Origin: Congeria kusceri
Taxonomy: Eukaryota > Mollusca > Bivalvia > Myida > Dreissenidae
NCBI GenBank assembly: GCA_027627225.1
Contig: CM051029.1
Span: 72,712,578 to 72,776,577, forward strand
Direction: 5' to 3'
Length of the DNA stretch: 64,000 bases
A model generated the notes under the pieces. It ran no database searches, was not told the origin of the DNA, and was given only the letters and a program-made list of their open reading frames with translations. The first letter of the stretch is position 1, and every line of letters begins with the position of its first letter. Both the position numbers and the translations under genes were made by a program. This document shows positions 48,677 through 61,967 of this stretch, piece by piece.

Positions 48677-48970
48677 ATGACAATGAAGTATGATTATGGC
48701 ATAGAGATTACTAGGTTTGTGTTGAATATAGAGAAGTTTATCTTGCGAGACTTAGAACACCGGAAGCGCGAGCCTTGGCGAGCGCTTCTGACGTTCGAGC
48801 CGAGCAAGATAAACTTCTCTATATTCAACACTTATCCTAGTATTATATTTATCATATCATTTCCGTCATTTTATACCTTTGTTTTGAAAATATACTAAAG
48901 AAAAAAACTACACTAAATAACACGAAAAACATAACAATGACGTCACGATAAGAAACAATATGACGTCATT
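48677..48970. mobile_element. Foldback element C
   Basis: Arms tgttgaatatagagaagttt-atcttgc (from 48720) and gcaagataaacttctctata-ttcaaca (48803 on) flank cgcgagccttggcgagcgc. The tail carries gacgtca motifs. The arms differ from A and B but the central hinge is alike. Confidence 0.75.
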
Positions 48971-50694
48971 ATTCTGCGCGTGTTCGCTGTATTTAACAGT
49001 GTGGAATACAGCTAAGTTTATACCACGAGGTGTTGTTTCGTCAATGCCACTGTGAAGATGGGATAAAATTCTATCTCAGACAAAACTCTTTAAATTTCTC
49101 ATTAACAATGTATTAGGTTTACGTTTTACTATTTAACTCCCACACATTTTGCATATCCAACTGTTTTTTTTTTGTTTTTTTTGTTTTTTGTTCTTTGTTT
49201 TTGTTGTTTTTTGGGAGGGGGGTCTTTACTATATGTTGTAAGTACTGAGAATTACATCATATCAATGAGGAGGCATAGATGATATTTCTTTAAAAATTAA
49301 ACAATATTAATACAATAAATATATCACAATTTATGGTGAAGTGACGGCCATTTATAATGCAAAGCTTGAAATGTCAACGTTACTACGTTTGTGTAGATCA
49401 ACCAAGTTTCGAGATGTTGAGTATTGTGTTCGCATTCGCTCGAACATAACATCGTTTGCTCCGTATTTTGAACCCAAATCGAACTGTGTTACATGCGAAT
49501 ACACGTGCATTATAATAAGTGTTTAAATGTTTGTTTAAATATTAAATCGGCAATGAAATACTTAGTCAAATATTTGATTTGAATTTGGAGAACAATGTAA
49601 TAATGAATTAATCAATTCAAAACTGTTTGACGTTTTGATGAAAACAATTAAAGGCATCCTTTGTGTTAACACGATTACACTGGAACTTTATTGTCAGGCT
49701 TTACTCACCGGTCAAAAGTATTGTTTGGGAATACTAGAACAATTGCTTAGTTTGAACCACTTTATTCTCGAGAGGAGTTGTTTGATGAACATTTCAAAGG
49801 TCCAGTATTATGTTGAAGAGTAAATAATGAATTACAAAAAAAACTGTTAACTGGCATAATGTAAAAAATGTCAAAGCACGTTACATTGAAAGACAATTGA
49901 ATGTAACACATACAGATACATTATTGATAATTCGTCCTCTTTGGTTATTGTTACCGGTTAGAACGCTACTTTAGAACGCTACTTTAGAACGCTACCGAGG
50001 CGTGTAATTAATGTCAATGTCCATTAAAACTTCAAACGTATTTTTTACTGACATAAATGATCGTTTAGGTCGTCGGAATGCCAATAACCTCAATACTCAT
50101 TTCATCTTAATAAACGCTCGTTCTTATTTATCATTACAATGCCTTATTTGAAATCAAGGACAATACGCTTCAATGCGCTTTGATAAGCTGGTGATTGACA
50201 ATGCAGTATAAAAATACGACGACTTATCCGGGGAAATTACGAGAATTGGCAATACCAGTAGGGGACAATATACACGCACGACTAATAGCCACCGGGAGTT
50301 GAGAATGCATGACCGTGACGGCAGTGAGGCGGAACAGTCTGGATCAGAAAGCGAAATTGAGGCCGCAGGCGGGGTAAACTAGGACAGAGGTCAAGGCCCG
50401 AATGTAAACATAAGCATTATCACATGGAATGTATGTGGCTTAAGAAAAGATGTAGATTTAAATTGACTCAACACAACTCAATTCATGATATTTCTGTAAT
50501 TTGTACTCTGTATTTTGGGCCGGTGGCCTATATTTACACAATAAACTGTTGTATTGTCTTGTCTTTAACTTTCCATTTTCATGGTTTAATCGTGAACATA
50601 ATTTTCATAATTTCTGTAATCTTATGCAAATTTTAGATGACAGAAAATTAAAAAACATAGCATTCTTTGTTAATGAAATAACGGAATGACTTTT
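48971..50694. other. AT-rich non-coding DNA
   Basis: Contains a T-rich tract at about 49163-49215 and a triplicated taga/acgctact string near 49960-49995. No gene recognised. Confidence 0.5.
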
Positions 50695-50870
50695 AGCAAA
50701 CTTGTAGGTAAACCATCAATTGTTAAATATGCCATGTTATAGATTGAATAATTGCTGGGGTATATAAGTTATCAATGAGCACAAATCTGTTTGTTTTAGA
50801 CAACTCCCGTATTTGTCACCCGACTTTAAGTTCGTGATGAGGTAAAACAATCTTAATCACCCGATGGGGT
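50695..50870 (+). mobile_element. Dispersed repeat, copy 1
   Basis: tttagcaaacttgtaggtaa-accatca, ggggtatata, gttttagacaa, cacccgacttt and gttcgtgatgaggta correspond in order to 61480-61685. It abuts the minisatellite. Confidence 0.65.
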
Positions 50871-53242
50871 CATACGATGCATTGTGCATACGGTAGGCAA
50901 CTAAATGGAGGTCATATGCATTATGCATATAGTAGGCTAATGAATGGAGGTCGTATGCGTTGTGCATACGGTAGGTTACTAAATGGAGGTCATATGCATA
51001 GTGCATACGGTAGGCTCCGGAATGGAGGTCATGGAAGGCATTTTACATAAGGTAGGCTACTGATTGAGGTCATATGCATTTTGCATATGGTGGGCTACTG
51101 AATGGAGGTCATATGCATTGCGCATATGGTAGACTACTGATTGAGGTCATATGCATTGCGCATATGGTAGGCTACTGATTGAGGTCATATGCATTGCGCA
51201 TATGGTAGGCTATGACTGGAGGTCATATGCATTCTGCATATGGTAGGCTACTGAATGGAGGTCATATGCATCGTGCACACGGTAGGCTACTGAATGGAGG
51301 TCACGAAAGGCATTGTGCATACGGTAGGCTACTGAATGGAGGTCATCAGAGGCATTTTACATAACGTAGACTACTGAATGGAGGTCATGAAAGGCATTCT
51401 ACATAAGGTAGACTACTGAATGGAGGTCATGGAAGGCTAATTAAATCAGGTAGGCTATTGAGGTCATTAGAGGCAGTATGCATATGGTAGGCTAATGAAA
51501 TGGAGGTCATTAAAGGCTGAGTGCACACGGTAGGCTATTGAATGGAGATCATATGCATTGTGCATAAGGTAGGCTACTTAATGGAGTAAATTTGCATTGT
51601 GCATACGGCAGGCTACTAAATGGAGGTCACGAGAGGCAGTGTGCTTATGGTAGACTACTGAATGGAGGTTATATACATTGTGCATACGGTCGGCTACTAA
51701 TAGGAGGTAATATACATTGTGCATATGGCAGGCTACTGAATGGAAATCATATGCATTGTGCATACGGTAGCTACTGAATGGCGGTCATTAGAGGCAGTGT
51801 GCACACGGTAGGCTACTGAATTGAGGTCATATGCATTGTGCATACGGTAGACTACTGAATGGAGGTCATATGCATTGTGCATATGGTAGGCAACCGAATG
51901 GAGGTCATATGCCCTGCGCATACAGTAGGCTACTGAATGGAGGTCATATGCATTGGGCATACAGCAGGCTACTGAATGGAGGTCATGAGTGAGAGTGACG
52001 TTACGGCAGGCTTCTGAATGTAGGTCATTAGAGGTAGTGTGCATATGGTAGGCTACTAAATGGTTGTCATATGCATTGTGCATATGGTAGGTTACTGAAT
52101 GGAGGTTATGAAAGGAAGTGTGCATAAGATAGACTACTGACTGGAGGTCATATGCATTGTGCATACGGCAGGCTACTGAATGGATGTCATGAGAGGCAGA
52201 GTGCATAAGGTAGGCTACTAAATGGAGGTCATAAAAGGCATTTGACATAAGGTAGGCTACTGAATGGGGGTAATATACTGTGTGCATACGGTAGGCTACT
52301 AAATGAAGGTCTTGAAAGGCAGTGTGCATAAGGTAGACTACTGAATGGAGGCCATATGCATTGTGCATACGGTAGGCTACTGAGTTGAGGTCATATGAAT
52401 TGTGCATACGGTAGACTACTGAATGGAGGCCATGAAACACAGTGTGCATAAGGTAGGCTACTGAATGGAGGTCATATGCATTGTGCATATGGCAAGCTAC
52501 TGAATGGAGGTCAAATGCATTGTACATACGGCAGGCTACTGAATGGAGGTCATGAAAGGCAGTGTGCATAAGGTAGGCTACTGAATGGAGGTATATGCAT
52601 TGTGCATACGGCAAGCTACTGAATGGAGGTCAAATGCATTGTGCATACGGCAGGCTACTGAATGGAGGTCATGAAAGAAAGTGTGCATAAGGTAGACTAC
52701 TGAATGGAGGTCATATGCATTGTGCATACGGCAGGCTACTGAATGGAGGTCATGAGAGGCAGTGTGCATACGGTAGGCTACTGAATGGAGGTCATGAAAG
52801 GCATTTTACATAAGGTAGGCTACTGAATGGAGAATATATGCAGTGTGCATACGGTAGGCTACTAAATGAAGGTCTTGAAAGGCAGTGTGCATAAGGTAGA
52901 CTACTGAATTGAGGCCATATGCATTGTGCATACGGTAGGCTACTGAGTTGAGGTCATATGAATTGTGCATACGGTAGACTACTGAATGGAGGCCATGAAA
53001 CACAGTGTGCATAAGGTAGGCTACTGAATGGAGGTCATATGCATTGTGCATACGGCAAGCTACTGAATGGAGGTCAAATGCATTGTGCATACGGCAGGCT
53101 ACTGAATGGAGGTCATGAAAGGCAGTGTGCATACGATAGACTATTGAATGAAGGTCATATGCATTGTGCATACGGCAGGTTACCGAATGGAGGTCATGGA
53201 AGGCATTGTGTATACGGTATATTACTGAATGGAGGTCATATG
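50871..53242. repeat. 39-bp minisatellite, about 61 copies
   Basis: Unit catatgcattgtgcatacgg, then taggctactgaatggaggt. Many units replace catatgcattg with catgaaaggcagtg or carry other changes. Each unit contains the near-palindrome atgcattgtgcat. The open frame of 293 codons on the minus strand (51733-52614) follows from 39 being divisible by three. Confidence 0.95.
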
Positions 53243-53990
53243 GGCCCGTCACACCATGTGAACAAAGTCACAAAGTTCGTTTTATCTCGCTGATTGAAGG
53301 TTCACTACATGTCGTATCAATGTGTATCGATTTAATGTTCTTTGATATGGACCAATTGCTTTAGCAGTTTAAAGCAGTTTCATACTTCAATACCACTGAT
53401 AATACTTTACCATTAGAATGTTTTCGTTTTATTTTAGAAGAAACGATATATCGATTATGCTCAACATGTTCTATTTTTTAACTGAGAAAAACAAACAAAT
53501 AGATTTGATTCTAAAATATTTATAAAAATATATTAGTCGTGGTGGGTTTAAATATGTAAGTTAGACGTGTAGGATTTCTATTTCCGCAGTGACTATATTC
53601 GCACAGTCATTGTTTTAAGTTAGTTTGTTAAACGCACGCAATTGTCCGCTTTCAAACAAAACGACATGCCAAAAATGAAAAGATGTGCGTGTATTGAGTA
53701 TTTGTGTGCTAATAATGTAAGTTATTTTGGTTTATAATGAGTATCAAATCACAACAAGAAATTCTAAAGGACGTTTCCCCACACTGAACATTACAATAAA
53801 CCACAACGTTGTTTCATGAACGATTATTTAAACAGTACTGTACTTATTATATGTCGGCAAACACTGATCTATACACATTTCACATCGATCTTAATAAACC
53901 AACATCAATTTTTCATACAGCTTTATATCGGTACGAAGCAGTACGTGATCATATCAGTGACATATAAGCACGATTAGGACGGGTATGTTG
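53243..53990. other. AT-rich non-coding DNA
   Basis: Nothing recognised. Confidence 0.5.
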
Positions 53991-54098
53991 GACAATTAAA
54001 TATCATAGGCAGTTGAGAGGTATAGTAAATATTGCACCCCGAGGAGAGTGATGTCAACCGAGGCCGAACATGCCTATGATATTTATTTTATTATACCG
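53991..54098. mobile_element. Small foldback element
   Basis: aaatatcataggca and its complement tgcctatgatattt flank a GC-richer centre (caccccgaggagag, aaccgaggccgaa). Resembles the centre of the element at 61221-61375. Confidence 0.6.
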
Positions 54099-55600
54099 AA
54101 CAAAAATACTGCATTTCAAAGAACAAACTAGTCGTATATTGTAAACTAATGTTTGTTATTGGAAAATCAAGCGCTCATCGACTTTGATTTTTTAAATACA
54201 TTTTGAAAAGCGCCTACCGATTATTAGCTTATACAGATTTATCGGAAAACACGAGTTGCTATTCTTAGGCACACACAAGAGTAATATTAGAAATTATGCC
54301 CATTGAACGCATAATGCATTAGTGAAACATTCGATGTATAATGAATCTACTGGTTGTGCTACTTTTCACTCCGCTGTTGTTGTTGTTTTCTTTTTTTTGT
54401 TGTTGAATGTTCACATTTCACACATAAACTTTTGGAAAGAAGGTTCAGTCTACGTCTTGTGTGTGCTAATAGATAAGATGATGTAAATGTATTTATATTA
54501 TGTTCAATCTTACATTAAGTGACACTTTTTCGCTTCAATTTTGTGTTTAATGATTAAATGTGTGTAAAAATGTTATTGTTGCCGATTTGATCTAGAAATA
54601 TGTTTAATGCGTAACTATACATCGACCAAAGTAGACGTCATCAGGCTAAAAAGGCAAGCCTCGCCTTTTCCTACGCCATATCAGACTCGTCTGATATCAC
54701 ATGATATCAAAAGTCACCAATCATATATTCTCTATTTATGTTACACTGTTTCTAAGTTATTATTGCAATGTCGTATCTGATTGAATTTTACCGTTCAGTA
54801 TTTATAACGAAGATATTTCGTATTATTACACCTCACGTGACCACTCTGTGTATTTTGTCCATAGACCAAAAGTTATATCCCAGGGTAATATTTGTTCTTA
54901 TCACCCTCGCGTGGAGCTAAAAATAGAACAGCGATTTTTTTCTCAAAAGAATAATATTAGTCCATTGAAAACTGGTTTGTGTCTTCACTGCACACTTTGG
55001 TTACAGATTGCTCAAATGTGCCACACATTTATCCCTTATGTGATCGGAATATCTATTAAACACTTTCCATATATTATTCCTGTTTGAATCACACGATAAG
55101 GCCTTAATTAAAAATTCTTTTGTTTGCCCTTTACCGAACCGAAATTTTAGAGGTGGGTCGGTAGGTAGGAAAACTATTGTATTTTATTCCAATAATTTAA
55201 TATTTGTCATACCTAAAAATCGTCATTTACCTATACATTATAATTGTATCTTTGAAAATCACAATTACTTTCTTCATCTTGATTGATACAACCAAGATTA
55301 TACATGGTAAAACTGGCTTTAATAATAGACGTAACATAAAATAGAATACGCAATGCTTTAAAAATAATTTGTGAAGTACATGTATTCAATTTAATACCAA
55401 TGTCTGAATTGACTAGACACACATACCAGGGGCGTATTTAGGGCAAAATCGAATGTACGCCCGTGCTTGTACATGAAATATATCGGAAAATAATAGTAAA
55501 GGAACTGTTCATATATTGGCAAATAGAGAAATTCCAAAGAAAACAAGAAAGTTCTTTAAAAGACAAACGGCGTAGAAATTAATATTGAGATGTCATTGTT
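54099..55600. other. AT-rich non-coding DNA
   Basis: A short palindrome (tcagactcgtctga) lies near 54690 next to aaaaggcaagcctcgcctttt. No gene recognised. Confidence 0.5.
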
Positions 55601-55624
55601 TTGTCCCCCTTAATATAATACGAG

Positions 55625-55775
55625 AAGACCAAGCTGTTACTTCACGGACCCCATATATTTCGTTCCCTACTAAGGAGATTTCTCGGACCCCAGATTTTCG
55701 GTCCCTACTAAGGAGACTTCTCGGACACTAGATTTTTCGGACACTATAAGAAAACGTATCGGCCCCCAAAATTAA
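55625..55775. repeat. Diverged short tandem repeat, period about 38-44 bp
   Basis: ccctactaaggaga.ttctcg-gacccc(a)gatttttcgg recurs about three times. It follows caggggcgtatttagggc at 55431, typical of mobile-element DNA. Confidence 0.6.
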
Positions 55776-56109
55776 TTTGATATAAACTCAATAAATATTA
55801 ATATCTGTACCGCGAATAAACCGATCATATACCGCCGCATGTTTTCACCAGTGATACATGAATAAGCTAAATACTAGTAATTTACTTAAACATAATTGAT
55901 ACATGAATTCGTCAGGCAAATTTAACAAATTAACATTGTCAGAAAATAATAGCGGGAATGAATGAGCAGTAAGTTTATGAATTCCATATTTATTGCAATG
56001 CTCGGGTTTAGGATTCTCCAAACGCTAATTGATGCGTGTGTATTAACACAGCTTTACCGCGCGCTATTTTTAGAACGATTCTCTTGCTGGAGTTGTATTC
56101 GCTAGAATT

Positions 56110-56309
56110 AATTCACGGGGACGACAGTCGGTTACAACAATATTTTAACACAATGATAAAATAATAGGAAATATAAGCTCAACGAATTTGCTAATATTTG
56201 TTTTGATTATTTATCAGAAAAATACCAGAAATTTACCACTTTATATTTTGTGCTTGCGAGCTCAACAGGCAACATTGTACGTTGTGACCGACTGTCGTAC
56301 CCGTGAATT
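56110..56309. mobile_element. 200-bp MITE-like element with 29-bp terminal inverted repeats
   Basis: Left aattcacggggacgacagtc-ggttacaac (56110-56138) and right gttgtgaccgactgtcgtac-ccgtgaatt (56281-56309) are complementary with two mismatches. No coding capacity. Confidence 0.8.
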
Positions 56310-58450
56310 GTAGCATTGTAATTGCTATTTATAGGGCGCGCCGATTATGTAGGCTGAACAATATAGTAATTTCATTATGTGAATGAATATAACATTCTGA
56401 TCATGACATACAATGAGTAAAATTGTTCATAAATATGTTCATTTCTAGAGTGTATGTCGAAGATATGTTTATAACTTTAATTTAACCGCTTATGTAATCA
56501 ATTATGTAAATTTGTAATCCCCAAAAGTATGCAACAGTGATTGGTATACGTTAAACCATTGTTTGAAGTTTTCATTCCCTAAAATTAGAAAATTTGCCTA
56601 ATTCTATTGGCATTCAATTTTCCCGCTGCATAATAATCGCAAGAAATCTAGGTCAAAAATGATCTTAGACAGCTACGCCGAAAAAAAAAAAACATAAGAT
56701 ATAAAGGGGCGAAAATGACACTGCTGACAAAAATATAGTCGATATAGTATATCACTATATGAATAAACATCAGACGAAATAGCGGAAAGTGTAAAACGTT
56801 TTTTAGACTGGTGGCGGAAGGCAACGGTCTTTTGAAAGGGTAATTTCCAGAGAAGGTATCATGAGAAACTACTTTTTTTGCAGGCTACGAGTCAGTAAAC
56901 CGAAACTGAGCGGGTCCTTTTTCCAAACAGTCGCACCTTCCTACCTGTTTTATTATCTTTTAATTTTTTAAGGTAATGTATACCATATGTGTTATAATGT
57001 GTATATCATGTTATTTATAACAATTACATTTTTTAATGTCAATTTATTTTAAATGTTACTTCAAACTAATGACACCCCTACTTTCGCTATTTGCATGGTG
57101 TGTGTAACCGAAATATTCACCTTAGTGCTCTGGAATAAGACCACTAAATAATGAGCTACATCTATTATTTTTACACTAACTACTACGCTTCATCAGTTAT
57201 TCCGCAGGGCCCGTTGCAGAATGACTTGCCGACTGGCATGTATATAATTTCGTCTTCATTGTATAACTAGCTTGAAAAAAATATTTGTTTGTTTCTTAAA
57301 AAATATTTTTACTATGATGTCGTATATTATTGAATGGGACGCAACATTATCAAGTTTAAAAGTGGGAAATAGAACTAATATCAAACAAATGATTCCATCT
57401 TAGCAAAAATGCAATCATAAATCACATGTTTTTAGTGTCTTTTGTCGCCAACAGTCTTTCTACGTTGTCAGCATTTTTATTAAGCAATCGAAGTTCCTTA
57501 TATGCACTTTGCAAGGAACAACTTAAAATTAAAGCACTTTAAGGATCTATATGAAACTTTATCATCAACAAATATATTTAAAAAGATATTCGGCGTCTGT
57601 GATCATTTTTATCCGTCGTATATTTGACTCGATGAGTAGATCACACGATACTAAATTCATGCTTTATTCCTCCCAACATATCATCACATAAATTTACGTA
57701 ACCTGTGTGTTGGTTTTGCAAAAGAAAATCAAAACAAGCCCTCTCCTGATTCATAAACGTACGCAAAAGGTGCTGCATTATCAGTAAAGTTATTTAAATC
57801 AAATTTCGATTTGAAAGAACCTTAAAATTACTCATTTGGAACGAAAACATACAAAATTAGCATCATAAACCAAAACATACATTAAATTAACATCAGATAA
57901 TGTGTACATTAAGAATTTGAGTTTCACCTTGTGATTATATCAGTTAGGTAAATTAAAATGTAATTTACATGAGCAGTGCATTTGCTGTTTTGTAACGATG
58001 AATACATTTCATTAGTTTTGAGTTAAATAGGGGGATTTAGAGGAGGGCGGAAGCGGCGTACGACCTCTCTAAAATTGTCCAAAACTAGGTTTTTAAACCG
58101 AACAATAACTGAAATATGTGCATTTCGTTACAATTACATGTTCTTTTCAATCAAATCATTTCAAATATAGTTTCTGTTTTGTGGTATTTTGGTTAAATTG
58201 TTCCGTTTGGCCATATGCGTCGTTCCGATACATGTATCTTAACATGTAAGAGACAACAGCAGTTAATTTGTTGTCAGTTATTTAATATTTCCGCCCCTCT
58301 AACTCAAAATGCTGGTACCGCGCCTGATATTATATTTGAAATATGGAAATATAACAGGAGATGTTTGTTCTGTACCAAAAATATAAAACATTTAAGACAA
58401 GGGGAATTACAATCATCAAGCCACATGCTGTAGTTTTCACCAAGGAGCTC
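56310..58450. other. AT-rich non-coding DNA
   Basis: No gene, RNA or clear repeat recognised. Confidence 0.45.
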
Positions 58451-58451
58451 T

Positions 58452-58632
58452 GTGAATGAGGCGTGTCGTGGGAAACCCGGGCTGAATGCATGTGCGTAAA
58501 GTGTCTTCTAGGATCAGCCTGTGCAGTCGGTTCTAAACATAAATCCACGGTAGGCAGAAAGTGCCGTCCTGGATTAACCTTTACACTTTACGAACATTCA
58601 TTTAGTCCGGTTTTCCCGCGACACGCTTTGAA
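58452..58632. mobile_element. Dispersed bivalve-type palindromic element, copy 2
   Basis: aggcgtgtcgtgggaaaccc... and ...ggttttcccgcgacacgc form the ends. The interior has gaatgcatgtgcgtaaagtg, atcagcctgtgcagtc and ggcagaaagtgccgtcctgg. Same family as 48256-48425, and more complete. Confidence 0.75.
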
Positions 58633-59620
58633 TATGGATCCAGCGGGGTTTTTATGTGAAAAATATGTGTTGGTAAAATAAAGACAAACAAGAAAGAACA
58701 CATCATTCAAACGCTATGCTAATTTATGATTTTATTATAAAGTTACTAGATACGCGGTTTTATTTGTAGTTGTTTATATTGATGAATAGGTCGGACAATA
58801 TGTAGTGAATTGATAAAATGCACATACAAGATCATTAAGTAGACATTGAACCTATACAGGTAGGTGACATGTTGCATTGTATGAAAATTGAAATACGATC
58901 ACAAGATTGCCGTACCTGTTTAAATTTTAACCACAAAATGAAATGGCAAAGTGTTATGTACGCCCGGTCGTTCAGGATTACGCCTGAATACGCAACTGCA
59001 TATTAATTAATACATAGATACATACTGTCTGACAAGAAAACATGTGTATTATTATCAATGGCTAAACTGACTAGACATTCCCAATCATATGAATACGGTA
59101 CAAATACATTCTGGTTGACTAGAAAAATGTCAAATAATTGAATTGACAATTAAAAATAATTTGATTAAAATGTCTCCGTCCTCTCAAATATAAACTGTTT
59201 TTTTTTGTTCATGACAATTTAACAAAGAACACTTATTAGTACTGATAGAATAATTATTCCTGAACAAAGCCAGTATTGACATACACTTTTTTGTTAACAT
59301 CAGAGTAAAACTCTTCTGCACTGCCACTTGTTAATTTGCTAATTGAATTCGAAACTTTGTCGGTAATGTTTTTGTTCTCGTCTACCAAGCACAATAGATA
59401 ATACAATACATCCCAATTTTTACTTGTTTCAACTTTATGAATTTTGTATTTATTTATTTATTTCAACAAACACGCTTACGGTTAGAAATAGGTAAATCAA
59501 ATCTCCACAAGGTCCTATTGTAAAACAGCAAAATCTCCAGGCATCGCCACTTTTCTTCGACTCAGATGTTGCGAGTCTGATCTGTTGGACAGATGGTTCT
59601 CTCTGCTTTACAATATTTCA
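58633..59620. other. AT-rich non-coding DNA
   Basis: Nothing recognised. Confidence 0.45.
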
Positions 59621-59623
59621 AAT

Positions 59624-60305
59624 AAACAAGAGCTGTTAGAGGACAGCGCGCTCGACTATTCGAAGTATTTCAGTTGGTACATATTTTGGATAGTGGAAGG
59701 GGCATACATTTGTTAAAATACAAAACTTGTAAGCGAAGCCTTAATACATTTTCGGAACAAAAACTTTAACCACAAAATGTATGTAAAAAGTGTGCATGAC
59801 TCTTTCAAAATACAAAACATAGTTATGCGTAATGTTGCCCCTGATACTAGAGTTGATGACAAAGTTTACTTCCAAGTTTCAAATGAATGACTTATGCAGT
59901 TTTGAAGTTATAAAACTTTTGAATATAAACTTCAACCAAAAAATCTATGTGAAAAGGGGGCATAACTCTGTCAAAATACAACATAGAGTTATGGGTAATG
60001 TTGCTCCTGATACTAGAGTTGATGACAAAGGTTAGTTCCAAGTTTCAAGTGAAAAGGTTATGCAGTATAGATGTTACAAAACTTTTGAATATAAACTTTA
60101 ATCAGAAAATCTATGTGAAAAAGGGGCATAACTCTGTCAAAATACAAAACAGAGTTACGGGGAATGTTGCCCCTGATACTGGAGTTGATGACAAAGACAT
60201 ATTCTACGTTTCAAGTGAATAACTTATGTAGTTTTGAAGTGACAAGACTTTGAATAAAAACTTCAACCAATTCAGAAGCCGACGCCAGGGCCAGTAGGAT
60301 AGCTC
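59624..60305 (+). mobile_element. Dispersed element with internal 166-bp tandem repeat
   Basis: Left end aaacaagagctgttagagga-cagcgcgctcgact and right end gccgacgccagggccagtag-gatagctc are sequences I recall flanking an abundant bivalve repeat. The interior has three tandem units (markers agttatgcg at 59821, agttatggg at 59987, agttacggg at 60153), each with ggggcataactctgtcaaaa and cctgatactagagttgatga. Confidence 0.75.
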
Positions 60306-61220
60306 ACATAGTTGCCCGTAAGAAACACTCGCGATTTCGACAAAAGCACATGCTGCCTATAAATAAACTTCTGAATATTAAACTTTCAAGTAATTCGGTG
60401 TCATGATACATCAAACTGCACAAAATACATGTCGTTTTCGGGAAATAAGCTTTGAAAGCAGTGTCCGTTATGCGTAATTTCTCTTTCTTTTGACAGAAGA
60501 AAAAACGAACTATTTCATATACGGACAATTTTCAAGGGATCACCCGACTATTTACTGTTATCTAACCTTAAAACAAAACGTAAATATATACGCAGATGAT
60601 GCCGTCATACGTCGACCGGTGGGTACACGACAAAACGTGAAATACACCATGTTTACTAGTAGCCGGTCAATAGGCGCTCGTTTTCACACTTTTGATCAAG
60701 CGCAAAAATGATCAAAATTGTAGCTTATGAAAGTTGTGAGCGAAACAAAAGTACAAAATTTAAAGAATGAAAGAAAAACTAAATAAAAAAATAATTACCG
60801 CATATTTTGCAATACATTTTTTTGAGTCGGCGGCTTTTTTGTGGGTCGGTCGGTAAAGGGCAAACAAACTTAATTTTAATTTAGGTCTAACGTTCGCCCG
60901 TATTTTGCCATGTTTATAACTGATATAATCTAACGCGCTGTAGAAACTTCCAATCGATCACGCCATCTTTAAAACTGACACGTCTATATAGAGCTTACAC
61001 TCAATGATCATGCCGGTAAAAGGTTAAGGTCATGTCTGCGAAGCATGGAACGTACGGTAGGCTGATTCTGCAATGTTTTAACTAGATAACTATGGTATTG
61101 TCAAATGGTAAGGTCAAGCCTCGGCTTACGTAGCATTTACTAATAGAGTCTACATTACTGTAAAGTAATGGTGAAACAATCACGAAGCTTATCATTTCAA
61201 AGTGTCATACGGATTGTTCG
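60306..61220. other. AT-rich non-coding DNA
   Basis: Short open frames only; nothing recognised. Confidence 0.45.
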
Positions 61221-61375
61221 GTGTAATAAAATAAATAACAAACGGCTGAGAGGGTGATATACATAATATCATCCATCGAAAGTCATATCAACCTCGGCCA
61301 CCGCCTCGGTTGATATAACATTTCTCGGGTTGATATTGTTTTATATCACCCTCTCAGCCATGTGTTATTTATATA
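61221..61375. mobile_element. Foldback element D
   Basis: Arms aaaataaataacaaacggct-gagagggtgatata and tatatcaccctctcagccat-gtgttatttat flank a centre with a nested palindrome, aacctcggccaccgcctcggttgat. Confidence 0.8.
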
Positions 61376-61476
61376 ATTTACTATATTATTAATCTCGAAG
61401 TTACTCCACTAGGCGTTGACTGTCTTGAAATCTTGTGCCTATCATAGGAATTGTATTTAACCATACGGTATCACAT

Positions 61477-61690
61477 TTTGTAAACATGTAGGTAAACCAT
61501 CAGGGTTACCTTTTAGCAGTACATCCGTAATTATTGACACAAATATACTAATTGATGCAAATACGGTCGGGGGTATATCAATTATCAATGTGCCCAAAAT
61601 ACTTGTTGTTTTAGACGACAATTTGTAGACAACCTCTCTATTTTTCACCCGATTATAGGTTCGTGATGAGGTAATTAAATTACATTCACT
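61477..61690 (+). mobile_element. Dispersed repeat, copy 2
   Basis: ttttgtaaacatgtaggtaa-accatca ... gggggtatatcaattatcaa ... gttttagacgaca ... cacccgattataggttcgtg-atgaggta. Same order of blocks as 50695-50870. Confidence 0.65.
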
Positions 61691-61967
61691 CACTGAGGAC
61701 ATAAGGACCAATATGGGTATGGTTATTATTTCCAAAGGTATTCTTTTGTCGGATAAACCGCGTAATTGTTATTAAATATTTAAAAACATAATAATTCCGA
61801 AGAAACAACGTGTCAATGCGGTATTGTTTTCAGTATTTCAGATAATAGAAACCTCTCTCAAGAAGTTCACTTGCTTATTGCTTAAATAAGCGAATGTTTC
61901 TGCCTTGAACTAGAATAAAAATATTATGTATAGAATATATAATAAAAATGCTACTTTTCCTCAGTGT

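Noticed and set aside
51733..52614. 293-codon minus-strand frame in the minisatellite
   Set aside because: A unit of 39 bp is divisible by three, so the frame persists; the translated 13-residue repeat degenerates freely.
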